A stretch of 64,000 bases of DNA from Nonlabens sp. Ci31 (GCF_012974865.1 NZ_CP043633.1:1807001-1871000), one strand, 5' to 3'; positions 16,839 through 25,927 are shown, numbered from the stretch's first letter. Made by a program: numbers and translations. Notes: generated from the sequence alone by a model not told the origin.

Positions 16839-17552
16839 ATGTATAACGCATTAGCTAGAGGTAAGTTTAAGTTGGAAAGCGATCAAAAAGAGGATACGCT
16901 TACGTCCTCTGTTTTAGATTACCTTTTATTACTTCCGGATACCATGATTTGGGAGATTATTAGAAAATCTAACCCAGAAAATTCAGAACTGCCACCACAT
17001 GTGGGAAGAGTTCTAGATGTACATTTCTGGCCTAGCTGGGATACCAAAGATATTCCAGATGTAAGCAACACTAGATATATAGAACCTGATGTGTTTATAG
17101 AATTTGAATACGCTGATATCATTATTGAAGCAAAGCGATATGATAATAACCAGCAATCTGAGAAACAATGGGCAGATCAGATCAAGGTTTACAGAGAAAA
17201 CATCAGTAATGACAGCGATAACAAACAACTCATTTATTTCGCTCTAGGAGGTATTAGAGTAGAGAAAAAAAGTATAATTGAAGTAGATTTTAAGTCTTAT
17301 GACATTTTTAAAATACGCTGGCGACAGCTTATGGAAATCATCACCTCGTATACAATCACCATTGAACTTTCATTAGAAATAGTCCCAACCTCTGGCTCCT
17401 ACCTTAGGATTTTACAAACTATTTTAGACGCCTTAGCACTACACGGATATTACATTTCTAATCACATTTGGTTTGAGACTCTAGATAGCGCTCAAAACAA
17501 TTTAACTAACTCATTAACTAGAATATCTTTATGGATTCCTCAAACAACCTAG
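16839..17552 (+). CDS. PD-(D/E)XK nuclease-like protein
   Basis: 237 residues with a clear nuclease core: E82-P-D84 in RYIEPDVFIEFE, E97-A-K99 in IIIEAKRYD, then a helix QWADQIKVY similar to the QxxxY motif of RecB/Cas4-like enzymes. It starts 36 bp after the WYL gene and overlaps the next gene by 22 bp, so it is part of the same operon. Likely a DNase; target not known. Confidence 0.72.
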   Translation: MYNALARGKFKLESDQKEDTLTSSVLDYLLLLPDTMIWEIIRKSNPENSELPPHVGRVLDVHFWPSWDTKDIPDVSNTRYIEPDVFIEFEYADIIIEAKRYDNNQQSEKQWADQIKVYRENISNDSDNKQLIYFALGGIRVEKKSIIEVDFKSYDIFKIRWRQLMEIITSYTITIELSLEIVPTSGSYLRILQTILDALALHGYYISNHIWFETLDSAQNNLTNSLTRISLWIPQTT

Positions 17553-18211
17553 AACAAATATTAAAAGACGTAAGATCGTCCTACCGTTTGTTATATCAAT
17601 TCCAAAAACGCATTCTTGACATCGTCGATTACAGCAATAAATTTTATGGAAGACAATGCCATGCTGGTTGGTCTAAATTTAGCAACGCTACCCCAAAAGC
17701 AAAAAAAGTAACATTAGGTTTATGGTCATGGGATTGGTTAAATCTTTACATGTATAATTTTACTTCAGATTATCTAAGTATTAGCGAAGACCAATATAAC
17801 TTTTCCATATTCTTAGTTTCAGATACGGGATATTTTCTTACCAACCGACAGGAACTTTTTAACGAAAAAGAAACTTCTCAACGAAAAGGTAAATCTAATC
17901 ACACTACAAAAACAGATATTGAAAATTTCGCTAGCGTGGAGCTGTCAGAGTCTAAGTTAATTTTTATTGCAGGTAAAAATTTATGGGAGTGTGAAGAGGT
18001 ATTCAATGATAATTTTAATAATCCAAAATTAGTTCTTGAAGCTCACGGTAAGTATGAAAAGGGCGAAGGTAAAATGATCTTTAAATCGTATAATATTTCT
18101 CAGTTTGAAAATGAGAAGGCTACAAAAAAGAATCTAAATGATTTCAAAGATTATTGCGATCACGAAGGTGTAATTCTAAGAAATCCACTTATAGACGATA
18201 GAACTCAATAA
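17531..18211 (+). CDS. Unrecognised protein of the WYL operon
   Basis: 226 residues, soluble, no signal peptide or membrane segment. The N-terminus is helical (LEQILKDVRSSYRLLYQFQK), followed by a Trp-rich segment (TLGLWSWDWLNLYMYNF) and a beta-rich middle. No catalytic motif recognised. It overlaps the upstream nuclease gene by 22 bp and the downstream gene by one base (TAATG), so it is translationally coupled to both, which argues for a shared complex. Confidence 0.6.
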   Translation: MDSSNNLEQILKDVRSSYRLLYQFQKRILDIVDYSNKFYGRQCHAGWSKFSNATPKAKKVTLGLWSWDWLNLYMYNFTSDYLSISEDQYNFSIFLVSDTGYFLTNRQELFNEKETSQRKGKSNHTTKTDIENFASVELSESKLIFIAGKNLWECEEVFNDNFNNPKLVLEAHGKYEKGEGKMIFKSYNISQFENEKATKKNLNDFKDYCDHEGVILRNPLIDDRTQ

Positions 18212-20208
18212 TGATCAACCCACGCCATCTCACAAAATCAAGGTTCAAGCTCGCACTAAGCTGTCCGACGAAGCTCTATTATACTCGAAAGAAAGAGTAT
18301 GAAGACACTAGCGAGACCGACAGTTTTCTGGAAGGTCTAGCGCAAGGAGGTTTTCAGGTGGAAGAACTAGCCCGACTTTATTTTCCTGAAGGCGTCGCAA
18401 TACTGGATCAAGACTGGGATTATAATGGGCTAGTTAAGCGCACTCAAGAATTATTACAGCAAGAGAACGCAACAATTTTTGAAGCCGCCTTTCTGTATGA
18501 GGGGCTTTTTATACGGGTGGATATCCTTGAGAAAAAAGGGAATAAGATTCGGTTGATTGAGGTCAAGGCAAGATCCATTGATAGCTCAAGTCATGATTCA
18601 TTAGCACCCAAAGGCAAGCTCATAAGCAAATGGAAAGAGAATCTCTATGATGTCGCTTTCCAGCACTACGTGATTCAGGAATGCCATCCAGAATGGCAGA
18701 TAGTGCCTTATCTCAATCTGGTGGACAAATCCAAACGAACTACTGTGAATGGTTTGAACAGTCATTTTAAAATCGTTCCTAATTCGGCTTTGCGAACCAG
18801 TGTTGAGGTTACTCCAGGTTTGTCCAGAGAGGATCTGGGCGATTGCATTCTCGCATACATCAATGTTTCTGAGGAAGTGGATTTTATTTTTAATGAGAAT
18901 CCGCATCGACCAGAATTAGGATTTGAAGAGATGCTGTTGGATTTTAAGCATCATTATGCGGCTGATAAAAAAATAGAATCTCCCATTGGAACTCATTGCT
19001 ATGGTTGCGAATTCAAACTTTCAGATCCACCACCAGGAAAATTAAGTGGTTTTCACGAATGCTGGATGGAGCAGTTGCCTGTTTTGAGACCTGACCTTGT
19101 TCCGCTTTCGCGAAAGCGATTAAACGATCCTAAAACAGCGGACGTATGGTATAATCCGGCAAGAACAGCTTTTGAAAGCAGTAAGATCTTTATGGACGAG
19201 CTGGAAGAGCAGGATCTGAACATCATACCAGATGCACATGGATTGAGCCGTAGTGAGCGACAATGGCTTCAAATCGAGAAGCACAAGGAGAATGACTCTA
19301 CCAGTTATGCAGATGTTGAAAACCTAAGGTTAGAAATGTCTCAATGGAAGTATCCCTTGAATTTTATTGATTTTGAAACCAGTGCGGTAGCGATTCCGTT
19401 TACTGCAGGAATGCGGCCCTATGAGCAACTGGCGTTTCAATACAGCCACCATATTGTTTATGAAGATGGTCGGGTGGAACATACCAGCGAGTACATCAAT
19501 GTGGAGAAAGGGGTGTTGCCTAATTTTGAATTTATACGAGCTTTGAAAAGAGATTTAGAGGTGAATGACGGCAGTATTTTTAGGTATCATAATCATGAGA
19601 ATACGATTGTCAATGTGATCCATAACCAGCTATGCAATTCAAATGAACCTGATAGAAAGGAACTCTGCGATTTTATAGAAAGCATAAGCCATGCTACGGG
19701 AAGCAATCCCAACGGGTATGCTCCAGGCTCGCGTGATATGATTGACTTGCAAAAAACAGTGGTGCGTAATTATTATCATCCGCAAACTGGCGGGTCCAAT
19801 TCGATCAAGGCCATATTGCCCGCAGTATTGGATTCCAGCGATTACTTAAAAGAAAAGTACAGCCAGCCCGTTGAGGCGATCAACCTCACCAGTAAAAACT
19901 TTAAGGATGATTATGTGTTCTTGGAAACGGAAGAAGGCCAACTCGTAAATCCCTACAAATCGCTACCACCTCTTTTTGAGGGTTTGACTAATGAGCAATT
20001 AGAGGAAGCTCTAGAAAATGCAAGGGTTGACGCTCCGCAAATAGCAGATGGTGGTGCGGCACTTTTCGCTTACGCAAAACTGCAAGGAAGAGGCATTTCT
20101 GATCTAGAACATTCAGAAATTGTAGACGCTTTGCTGCGCTATTGTGAGCTAGATACCCTCGCAATGGTCATGATCTATGAGCATTTTAAGGAGTTGATAG
20201 ATTCATGA
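18211..20208 (+). CDS. Cas4/RecB-like nuclease with C-terminal DUF2779 exonuclease-like domain
   Basis: 665 residues. The N-terminal half has Cas4-like features: SCPTKLYY (C18), the nuclease strand RLIEVKARS (near 113), and CYGC near 265 followed by ECW near 287, which would complete a four-cysteine iron-sulfur cluster. The C-terminal half (from about 380) is DUF2779-like, with NFIDFETSAVAIPF as the first acidic motif of a DnaQ/RNase H-type exonuclease and CELDTLAMVMIYEHF at the end. Last clear gene of the WYL operon. Expected to act on DNA ends; biology unknown. A palindrome copy (LSRK) lies near residue 300. Confidence 0.82.
   Translation: MINPRHLTKSRFKLALSCPTKLYYTRKKEYEDTSETDSFLEGLAQGGFQVEELARLYFPEGVAILDQDWDYNGLVKRTQELLQQENATIFEAAFLYEGLFIRVDILEKKGNKIRLIEVKARSIDSSSHDSLAPKGKLISKWKENLYDVAFQHYVIQECHPEWQIVPYLNLVDKSKRTTVNGLNSHFKIVPNSALRTSVEVTPGLSREDLGDCILAYINVSEEVDFIFNENPHRPELGFEEMLLDFKHHYAADKKIESPIGTHCYGCEFKLSDPPPGKLSGFHECWMEQLPVLRPDLVPLSRKRLNDPKTADVWYNPARTAFESSKIFMDELEEQDLNIIPDAHGLSRSERQWLQIEKHKENDSTSYADVENLRLEMSQWKYPLNFIDFETSAVAIPFTAGMRPYEQLAFQYSHHIVYEDGRVEHTSEYINVEKGVLPNFEFIRALKRDLEVNDGSIFRYHNHENTIVNVIHNQLCNSNEPDRKELCDFIESISHATGSNPNGYAPGSRDMIDLQKTVVRNYYHPQTGGSNSIKAILPAVLDSSDYLKEKYSQPVEAINLTSKNFKDDYVFLETEEGQLVNPYKSLPPLFEGLTNEQLEEALENARVDAPQIADGGAALFAYAKLQGRGISDLEHSEIVDALLRYCELDTLAMVMIYEHFKELIDS
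19103..19118. repeat. Palindrome CGCTTTCGCGAAAGCG inside the DUF2779 gene
   Basis: Exact copy read as LSRK in PLSRKRLND, in the linker between the iron-sulfur cysteines and the exonuclease-like half. Confidence 0.9.
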
Positions 20209-20368
20209 AAGATTTTACAAGTAGCCTTTGAAGCGCTTGATGCAATAGATAAGAAGAAGTTAAAGTTCTTTAAAGTGCGACTGATCATTAACTCTGAAAT
20301 ACCATCCAGATGATCTAAAACAAGAGAAAGCCTTGGGTGCTTTCTCGGGAAAGAAATCTAATGTGTAG
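20205..20368 (+). pseudogene. Frameshifted small gene at the end of the WYL operon
   Basis: ATG at 20205 overlaps the DUF2779 stop (ATGA) but reads only eight codons. If one base is removed after the ATG the frame gives MKILQVAFEALDAIDKKKLK then FFKVRLIINSE; a second shift near 20315 continues YHPDDLKQEKALGAFSGKKS to TAG at 20366-20368. Both parts look coding. Probably a decayed fifth gene; family unknown. The rest of the gap to 20712 holds a terminator, a tmRNA-end-like sequence and no gene. Confidence 0.4.
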
Positions 20369-20457
20369 CTTTAGATCTGGTCAGATTACAAACTTTTATT
20401 TCACGGAGGCGTAAAATAAATCAGCATCGTATAACGGTCGTCTACTAACTTAAATAA

Positions 20458-20496
20458 AAAACCACATAAAACTGAAAATCAGTTGAATGTGGTTTT
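20458..20496. terminator. Intrinsic terminator hairpin
   Basis: AAAACCACAT (20458-20467) pairs with ATGTGGTTTT (20487-20496), with A and T tracts on both sides. It is next to the tmRNA-end-like sequence and could end transcription from either side. Confidence 0.7.
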
Positions 20497-20497
20497 A

Positions 20498-20524
20498 GTC
20501 GGCGGAATCGAAGGGATTCGAACC
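20498..20524 (-). other. tRNA/tmRNA 3'-end-like sequence, possible attachment-site scar
   Basis: On the minus strand it reads GGTTCGAATCCCTTCGATTC then CGCCGAC, that is a T-loop plus 3' acceptor-like half, followed by a terminator hairpin. It resembles the ssrA fragment at 25514-25583 with a few differences. No matching 5' part is present, so it is not an intact tRNA. It marks the right edge of the defence island. Confidence 0.5.
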
Positions 20525-20712
20525 GCTTTTTTTGATGCGTTACCGAATCCCTTTCGTAGTCTATACCCTGATATTTGAGACTTGTTATTATTGAACGGAG
20601 TACTACAAATCTGCTACTAATTTTACTGTGAATACTTTAAGACCAGATAAAAAACTATAAACGATTTATGGAATTCTGATTTTTACATTTTACACAGTTG
20701 TGATAAAGATCA

Positions 20713-21750
20713 TCACTCGTTAACTTGAATAAGTGCATCTGATTTTTCTATTAGTTCTCCTATAGGTTCAGCGTAAAGCCCTCGACTTTTTAAAATTGCT
20801 TCCACTTTATGTGAAGCCTCTTTTTTCACAGCAATTAATAATCCGCCGCTGGTTTGTGGATCACATAAGATATATTTTGTGATTTCATCTTCAATATGAA
20901 GCTTATGGCCATAACTTTCCCAGTTTCTTAAGGTTCCACCTGGGACACATTTTTTGTCGATATAGGCGTGAATCTCATCAAAAACGGGCACTTTGCTGTA
21001 ATTGACAATGGCAGATACATTACTACCTTCACAAACCTCTAGTAAATGACCCATGAGTCCAAATCCAGTGACATCAGTTAAGGCGGATACTTCTTCAATT
21101 TCAGAGAGTTGTTGTCCTACATCATTTAAAATAATCATTGAGTTGGCCCCAATGTCCTTATGCTCTTCTTCTAAAACACCTTTCTTTTGAGCTGTTGCTA
21201 AAATACCAACTCCCAAAGGTTTTGTGAGATATAGAATACTTCCTGATTCCGCTTTGTCATTACGTTTGAGATTAGCGATTGCTATAGACCCTGTAACTGC
21301 AAGTCCAAAAATAGGTTCTGGATTATCTATACTATGACCACCAGCAAGAATTATTCCTGCATCAGCGCATGCTTTCCTGCCGCCTTCCATAACTTGAGCA
21401 GCTACTTCAGGAGCTATTTTATCAATGGGCCAACCCAGAATTGCAATCGCCATTAGGGGCTTACCTCCCATGGCATATATATCGCTGATCGCATTAGTAG
21501 CTGCGATTCTTCCAAACGTAAAAGGGTCATCTACTATAGGTAAAAAAAAGTCTGTAGTGCTTATAATACCTATTCCATTACCCATATCATATACAGCAGC
21601 GTCATCTCTAGTATCATTACCTACTAATAGTCGTGGATCCTCTATTTTTAGAGAGGTGGTTTCTAATATGGTGCTTAACACCTTGGGTGATAATTTACAC
21701 CCGCAACCAGCTCCATGACTAAAACTGGTTAATTTTATAACTTCATTCAT
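20713..21750 (-). CDS. selD: Selenide, water dikinase (selenophosphate synthase)
   Basis: Makes selenophosphate from selenide and ATP. 345 residues. The catalytic N-terminal motif is GAGCGCK (Cys16, Cys18, Lys19); the active-site position is Cys, not selenocysteine. [13 protein letters not shown] (ATP/Mg binding), [13 protein letters not shown] and [10 protein letters not shown] are all present. Its start overlaps the stop of mnmH by 4 bp (ATGA), so selenium here most likely serves tRNA 2-selenouridine; no selA or selB is visible. Cytoplasmic. Confidence 0.96.
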   Translation of the reverse strand: MNEVIKLTSFSHGAGCGCKLSPKVLSTILETTSLKIEDPRLLVGNDTRDDAAVYDMGNGIGIISTTDFFLPIVDDPFTFGRIAATNAISDIYAMGGKPLMAIAILGWPIDKIAPEVAAQVMEGGRKACADAGIILAGGHSIDNPEPIFGLAVTGSIAIANLKRNDKAESGSILYLTKPLGVGILATAQKKGVLEEEHKDIGANSMIILNDVGQQLSEIEEVSALTDVTGFGLMGHLLEVCEGSNVSAIVNYSKVPVFDEIHAYIDKKCVPGGTLRNWESYGHKLHIEDEITKYILCDPQTSGGLLIAVKKEASHKVEAILKSRGLYAEPIGELIEKSDALIQVNE

Positions 21751-22778
21751 TCGTTTTTATGTATTAAGCTGATTAAGAATTCTGCTGTATTTTCAGGATT
21801 AACGTTTGGGACTTTATATTTAGTTACCGTAGATTCTTCGCGTTTTAATAATCCTTTTAAATAGCTTTTGTCGTAATAAAAAAGTGTTATCTCAACAACT
21901 TTGGAATAATTTTTATTCTCAAGTGCATCCAGAGCAAACTTGCTTTTGTCATATCCCAGTCTTTTTGTTATTCGGCCTATTGCATCTGCTAATTTATCTT
22001 GACTTAGACTTGAGTAGGTGTCTACAAGATGTTTTGTTCTTTCCTGAAAAGGAACGTCTAGAAAATACACGGGCAAATCCTGCATTTTCTCAAAAAATCC
22101 ACTGGGAATTGAAATTTTCCCTATGGAGTTACTTTCATCCTCAACCCATACGGGTTGCTCGGGATTCAGCTGGTGTACTATTGAAAATAAATCATTAGAG
22201 AATTGCTCGTTGGTGGGTTGTGGTGGGAGATCTATACCACCAAATGCAGAACCCCTGTGATTAGCTAGACCTTCTAGGTCGATCACTTGTTGCCCTTTAT
22301 TTTTTAAGGAATGCAATATTTCAGTTTTACCGCTTCCCGTATATCCACCCAATATTTTGAGATTTAACGGCTGTTCAAAAAATCGGGATGCATAGTTTCT
22401 AAATGCTTTATAGCCTTTTTCTATGACATAAACTTTTTTGAAACCGTTCTCGATAAGATGATCGGCAAACGCATTGCTTCTCATTCCTCCACGCCAGCAA
22501 TGTATTGCAACTTCTTTGTCAGGTGCGACTTCAATAGATTTAGTTATAAAATCAGTGAGTTTTGTCTTAACATATTCATACCCTATTTCAATAGCCCTTT
22601 CTTTTGATTCTTTCTTATAGGCAGTGCCAACTACTGCTCGTTCTTCATCAGTAAACAGTTCAATGTTCTTACTATTAGGAATATGTCCCTTCGCAAATTC
22701 TCCAGGTGACCTCACATCAATCATTGGTATATGATCTAAATTTTGAAAGTAGTATTCTATGGAGATGATTTGTTTCAT
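21747..22778 (-). CDS. mnmH: tRNA 2-selenouridine synthase
   Basis: Replaces sulfur by selenium at the wobble 2-thiouridine of certain tRNAs using selenophosphate. 343 residues: rhodanese domain 1-130 with active-site C94 in [11 protein letters not shown], then a P-loop domain with GGYTGSGKT at 144-152. The start is ATG at 22778. It is the first gene of the mnmH-selD operon. The upstream side runs directly into the 172-bp repeat array. Confidence 0.95.
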   Translation of the reverse strand: MKQIISIEYYFQNLDHIPMIDVRSPGEFAKGHIPNSKNIELFTDEERAVVGTAYKKESKERAIEIGYEYVKTKLTDFITKSIEVAPDKEVAIHCWRGGMRSNAFADHLIENGFKKVYVIEKGYKAFRNYASRFFEQPLNLKILGGYTGSGKTEILHSLKNKGQQVIDLEGLANHRGSAFGGIDLPPQPTNEQFSNDLFSIVHQLNPEQPVWVEDESNSIGKISIPSGFFEKMQDLPVYFLDVPFQERTKHLVDTYSSLSQDKLADAIGRITKRLGYDKSKFALDALENKNYSKVVEITLFYYDKSYLKGLLKREESTVTKYKVPNVNPENTAEFLISLIHKNE

Positions 22779-22867
22779 ATAAAGTCTTTAATTATTAAAG
22801 ATAAACTTTTGAGCAGCTTTTTAGCCTGCTTAGGCAGCTCAATTTTATTCCACTTGACCTTTAATGA

Positions 22868-23704
22868 GTCCAGTACTGCAACTAGAAAACCACGGGCTAT
22901 CTTCCTAGTTCTTTGTTTTATTCCAAACCTTAGAACGTACCGCTCTAGGTTTTCCATAAAACAAAGAACCACGCCTACTGGCGTGGTTTTCTGATTGATC
23001 GTGGAGTCGGAGGGATTACCTACTGGTTTTCCCTAGCGCGTCCAGTACTGCAACTAGAAAACCACGGGCTATCTTCCTAGTTCTTTGTTTTATTCCAAAC
23101 CTTAGAGCGTACCGCTCTAGGTTTTCCATAAAACAAAGAACCACGCCTACTGGCGTGGTTTTCTGATTGATCGTGGAGTCGGAGGGATTACCTAATGGTT
23201 TTCCCTAGCGCGTCCAGTACTGCAACTAGAAAACCACGGGCTATCTTCCTAGTTCTTTGTTTTATTCCAAACCTTAGAGCGTACCGCTCTAGGTTTTCCA
23301 TAAAACAAAGAACCACGCCTACCGGCGTGGTTTTCTGATTGATCGAGGAGTCGGAGGGATTACCTACTGGTTTTCCCTAGCGCGTCCAGTACTGCAACTA
23401 GAAAACCACGATGCTATCGCCCTAGTTCTTTGTTTTATTCCAAACCTTAGAGCGTACCGCTCTAGGTTTTCCATAAAACAAAGAACCACGCCTACCGGCG
23501 TGGTTTTCTGATTGATCGTGGAGTCGGAGGGATTACCTACTGGTTTTCCCTAGCGCGTCCAGTACTTCAACTAGAAAACCACGATGCTATCGCCCTAGTT
23601 CTTTGTTTTATTCCAAACCTTAGAGCGTACCGCTCTAGGTTTTCCATAAAACAAAGAACCACGCCTACCGGCGTGGTTTTCTGATTGATCGAGGAGTCGG
23701 AGCG
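22868..23704. repeat. Five tandem 172-bp repeats with hairpins and a tmRNA-end-like segment
   Basis: GTCCAGTACT recurs at 22868, 23040, 23212, 23384 and 23557 (spacing 172, 172, 172, 173). Each unit carries a long hairpin (AGTTCTTTGTTTTAT ... ATAAAACAAAGAACC around CTTAGAGCG / CGCTCTAGG), a terminator-like hairpin AACCACGCC...GGCGTGGTTTT, and CGTGGAGTCGGAGGGATT (GAGGAG in two units), identical to the last bases of the ssrA fragment at 25.5 kb. Unit sequences are nearly identical; the last two share CGATGCTATCGCC. The last unit ends in GGAGTCGGAGCGAAAG. ORFs across it are translations of the hairpins, not genes. Confidence 0.92.
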
Positions 23705-23769
23705 AAAGAGTTCGAACTTTTTGAGTGAAGATATTGAGATAATTATCTCTAAATCAAATTTTAAGATTT

Positions 23770-25020
23770 TCAAAATCTAAATGCTCCAGACATAAGTTCT
23801 ATCTCAGCATTTTTAATTCCTATTTTTTTAGCAATTATTTTCCAATTCTTAACTGCTTGTAAAACTTCATTAATGATCGTATCCATTTCGCTTTCGCGTA
23901 AGCGGAAATAAGGACCAACACTTTTTGCTAGTTCAAAGTCCAACGCGTTATCATTCATGTCAATATTTAGGGATAAGCCATCCTTCTCAATGGAAGGATT
24001 TAAGTCGTAAGCTGGCGATAGGATCCAGCCTTTATCCGTTAAAATGAAACCATGATTGCGTAAATGATCATCTGTGTTTGATATAGCGATATTAAAAATA
24101 ATACGACGCCATAACTGGTGTAGGTTTATATCGATATTTATACCGAAGTTTTCAATAAACTCAACTATTTCTAAATAACTAGGAGTTGTTCCTTTAGTAT
24201 TATCCTCTGTATTACCAGTCATGGTCATGGCAGATGCAAAATGAATCCTGTTGCCATTTTCTCTATCAAACCTACGAGTTAGAAATGTATGATAATTGCC
24301 ACTGACCCTTTCAATTTTAGATTCTGCCATCTTTATACCAGCATTTGTTGCTAGTTGATATGTTAGATATTCCCACGCAGCTTTGTCAATGGTATCTGTT
24401 TTGGAGGGAAATTTTGCAATCCATAGATTTTTTTTGCTATCTAGAATATTAGCTTTTGGCCTTGCTCCACCTAATGAAGAACCTGGAGCGATAAGTACTG
24501 CGATCCATTTTCTGATGGTTTCGTTATGTTCATCATTCTCTAATTGATTAACAGCCTCTTGTAAATCACCTAAAGAAGACCATGGTGGAGTAGGACATTG
24601 CTCATCATTATCGAGAAAAGGTCCGTTCCTATCAGTTTTAAAACGAAGTGCTCCCATTCTGCTTTGATCATAAACGCCTAATAAATAATCTATTTCATAG
24701 AGTGTTTGAGCTTTTTCGTTTTTAGTTCTTGCATCTTGAGCGGCTCTGCGTTTCATTAAGGTTTTTCCCCAAGTGTCGGGCATACTGTCTAGAAAGATCC
24801 CAAAATTCTCTTTGTTTGATGGATACTGCGCACCAGAGAAAAAGTCAATATCTGGATCAAGTAGATGTAGGGATTCACTTTTAAGCCACGCTCGGTCATA
24901 CTCAAAACTAAATGCCTTTTTAGCTTTGGCAAAATGAGCAGACAGAATACCTATCAATGCAACAGATTCTAGACCTATCCAATCTGCATAAACGTAAATA
25001 TCAAATTTCCCTTTCCCCAT
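23770..25020 (-). CDS. hipA: HipA-family serine/threonine kinase toxin
   Basis: 416 residues with the HipA layout: N-terminal subdomain, ATP-binding SSLGGARPKANI (about 183-194), catalytic NTDDHLRNHGFI (near 318-329) and the following SPAYDLNPS. HipA kinases phosphorylate aminoacyl-tRNA synthetases and cause growth arrest; the target of this one is not known. All catalytic residues appear present. It follows hipB after 5 bp. A one-mismatch copy of the palindrome lies in its C-terminal part. Located between the 172-bp array and the ssrA scar, so probably acquired cargo. Confidence 0.9.
   Translation of the reverse strand: MGKGKFDIYVYADWIGLESVALIGILSAHFAKAKKAFSFEYDRAWLKSESLHLLDPDIDFFSGAQYPSNKENFGIFLDSMPDTWGKTLMKRRAAQDARTKNEKAQTLYEIDYLLGVYDQSRMGALRFKTDRNGPFLDNDEQCPTPPWSSLGDLQEAVNQLENDEHNETIRKWIAVLIAPGSSLGGARPKANILDSKKNLWIAKFPSKTDTIDKAAWEYLTYQLATNAGIKMAESKIERVSGNYHTFLTRRFDRENGNRIHFASAMTMTGNTEDNTKGTTPSYLEIVEFIENFGINIDINLHQLWRRIIFNIAISNTDDHLRNHGFILTDKGWILSPAYDLNPSIEKDGLSLNIDMNDNALDFELAKSVGPYFRLRESEMDTIINEVLQAVKNWKIIAKKIGIKNAEIELMSGAFRF
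23889..23904. repeat. Degenerate palindrome CGCTTTCGCGTAAGCG in hipA
   Basis: One mismatch to the consensus. On the hipA strand it reads RLRESE, the same frame as in murC. Confidence 0.75.
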
Positions 25021-25025
25021 AGTTT

Positions 25026-25313
25026 CTATAATAAATCAAGGTCTTGTAGCTTTCTACCAAATTCATCCTCGCTGGCAAGCTTTAGAAAGTCATCTTGAAG
25101 GTTAAGGACTCTAAATACGTTAAAATATAAACCTATTGAAACGGCATGATCGCCTTTTTCTATACGATAAAGTGTAGCTCTATGAATACCAGCTCGCTCT
25201 GAAACTTGCTCAGTAGTTAACTTTCTACGTTTTCTTGCTAATTTAATATTCTCACCTATTTGTTCAAACATCTTTTGATATTTAGGGAGAAGAATAGTTT
25301 TTCTGGAGTTCAT
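25026..25313 (-). CDS. hipB: HipB-like antitoxin, helix-turn-helix
   Basis: 95 residues with a clear XRE/Cro helix-turn-helix (IGENIKLARKRRKLTTEQVS then ERAGIHRATLYRIEKG). It should neutralise HipA and repress the hipBA operon. The promoter and operator should lie in the 190-bp AT-rich gap upstream (25314-25505). Confidence 0.85.
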   Translation of the reverse strand: MNSRKTILLPKYQKMFEQIGENIKLARKRRKLTTEQVSERAGIHRATLYRIEKGDHAVSIGLYFNVFRVLNLQDDFLKLASEDEFGRKLQDLDLL

Positions 25314-25470
25314 TTTGTTGCTTACTTACAACAAATATAGCGTTAATGTATTTAATAAGCATCATTATTTAAAATATTAGTAAGGCTAAAGCTTTTGATT
25401 GAGTAATTGTAAAAGTTCGAACATATAACGCTATGAATGACAACTCTTTAATTATTTTATAGAAAAGTGA

Positions 25471-25503
25471 AAACCTCTTTAAATCATTGATTTAAAGAGG
25501 TTT
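25471..25503. terminator. Perfect 16-bp stem hairpin
   Basis: AAACCTCTTTAAATCA, one base, then TGATTTAAAGAGGTTT. It directly follows the 3' end of the ssrA fragment on the minus strand, so it is probably the original ssrA terminator. Confidence 0.75.
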
Positions 25504-25513
25504 AGTTTAATCG

Positions 25514-25583
25514 TGGAGTCGGAGGGATTCGAACCCTCGTCCAAACGAGCGACTTCATCGCTTTCTACATGTTTAGTTATCAT
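25514..25583 (-). ncRNA. ssrA: 3' fragment of tmRNA (ssrA), about 70 nt, not functional
   Basis: On the minus strand it reads ATGATAACTAAACATGTAG, AAAGC, a GCGA/TCGC hairpin, GTTTGGACGAGGGTTCGAAT and CCCTCCGACTCCA, which fits the 3' end of Bacteroidota tmRNA (AACTAAACATGTAGAAA, T-arm, acceptor half). The 5' acceptor half and tag reading frame are absent for 300 bp upstream. tmRNA 3' ends are common integration sites, so this is best read as an attachment-site copy or a truncated gene. Confidence 0.7.
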
Positions 25584-25657
25584 TTAATTTCTTGGGCTTG
25601 CAGTTGTAGTCCAGTAATTGCTAAGAGAAATAAGAGTGGAGTAAGATAAATTTTCAT
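25580..25657 (-). pseudogene. Orphan signal peptide cut off at the ssrA fragment
   Basis: ATG at 25657 reads MKIYLTPLLFLLAITGLQLQ, AQEIK, then TGA at 25580-25582. This is a full Sec signal peptide with cleavage near LQAQ and no mature protein. The reading frame ends inside the first bases of the ssrA fragment, so the rest of the gene was probably removed by recombination there. Confidence 0.5.
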
Positions 25658-25813
25658 TTAGTTTGTTTTGATTTATAAAATTACTACAACTATGGAGTAT
25701 TGTCAATACCCTATAAAGGGTATATTTTGATGATTTCAGCATAAAGTATAGGAACGCTAGTGTTTTACCAACATATAGTCTGCCCTATAGCAGACTAGCA
25801 TGGCATACGATAG

Positions 25814-25912
25814 AAAAGTGTAAGTAAGAAAGCAGCCATGGAACGAGAAAAACAGTTGAAATCTGGCCTGGGAAGAGAATGGATGGATGCCCACATTAAT
25901 TTTAAGGGATAG
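25814..25912 (+). pseudogene. Remnant of a GIY-YIG nuclease C-terminus
   Basis: Open frame KSVSKKAAMEREKQLKSGLG then REWMDAHINFKG ending in TAG at 25910-25912. EREKQLKSGLGREW resembles the end of GIY-YIG family proteins common in Bacteroidota. The GIY-YIG catalytic part is absent. Confidence 0.4.
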
Positions 25913-25927
25913 CTGGTCGGGCTCCTA

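Noticed and set aside
20498..20524. Intact tRNA on the minus strand
   Set aside because: Only the 3' half is present, and upstream sequence cannot form the remaining arms.
20713..21750. Selenocysteine in SelD
   Set aside because: The active-site codon is Cys and no in-frame TGA is present.
22868..23704. CRISPR array
   Set aside because: Units are 172 bp and contiguous, without variable spacers; no cas genes are present.
22743..23773. Several short ORFs in the 172-bp repeats
   Set aside because: Their sequence is the translation of repeated hairpins and varies only as the repeats do.
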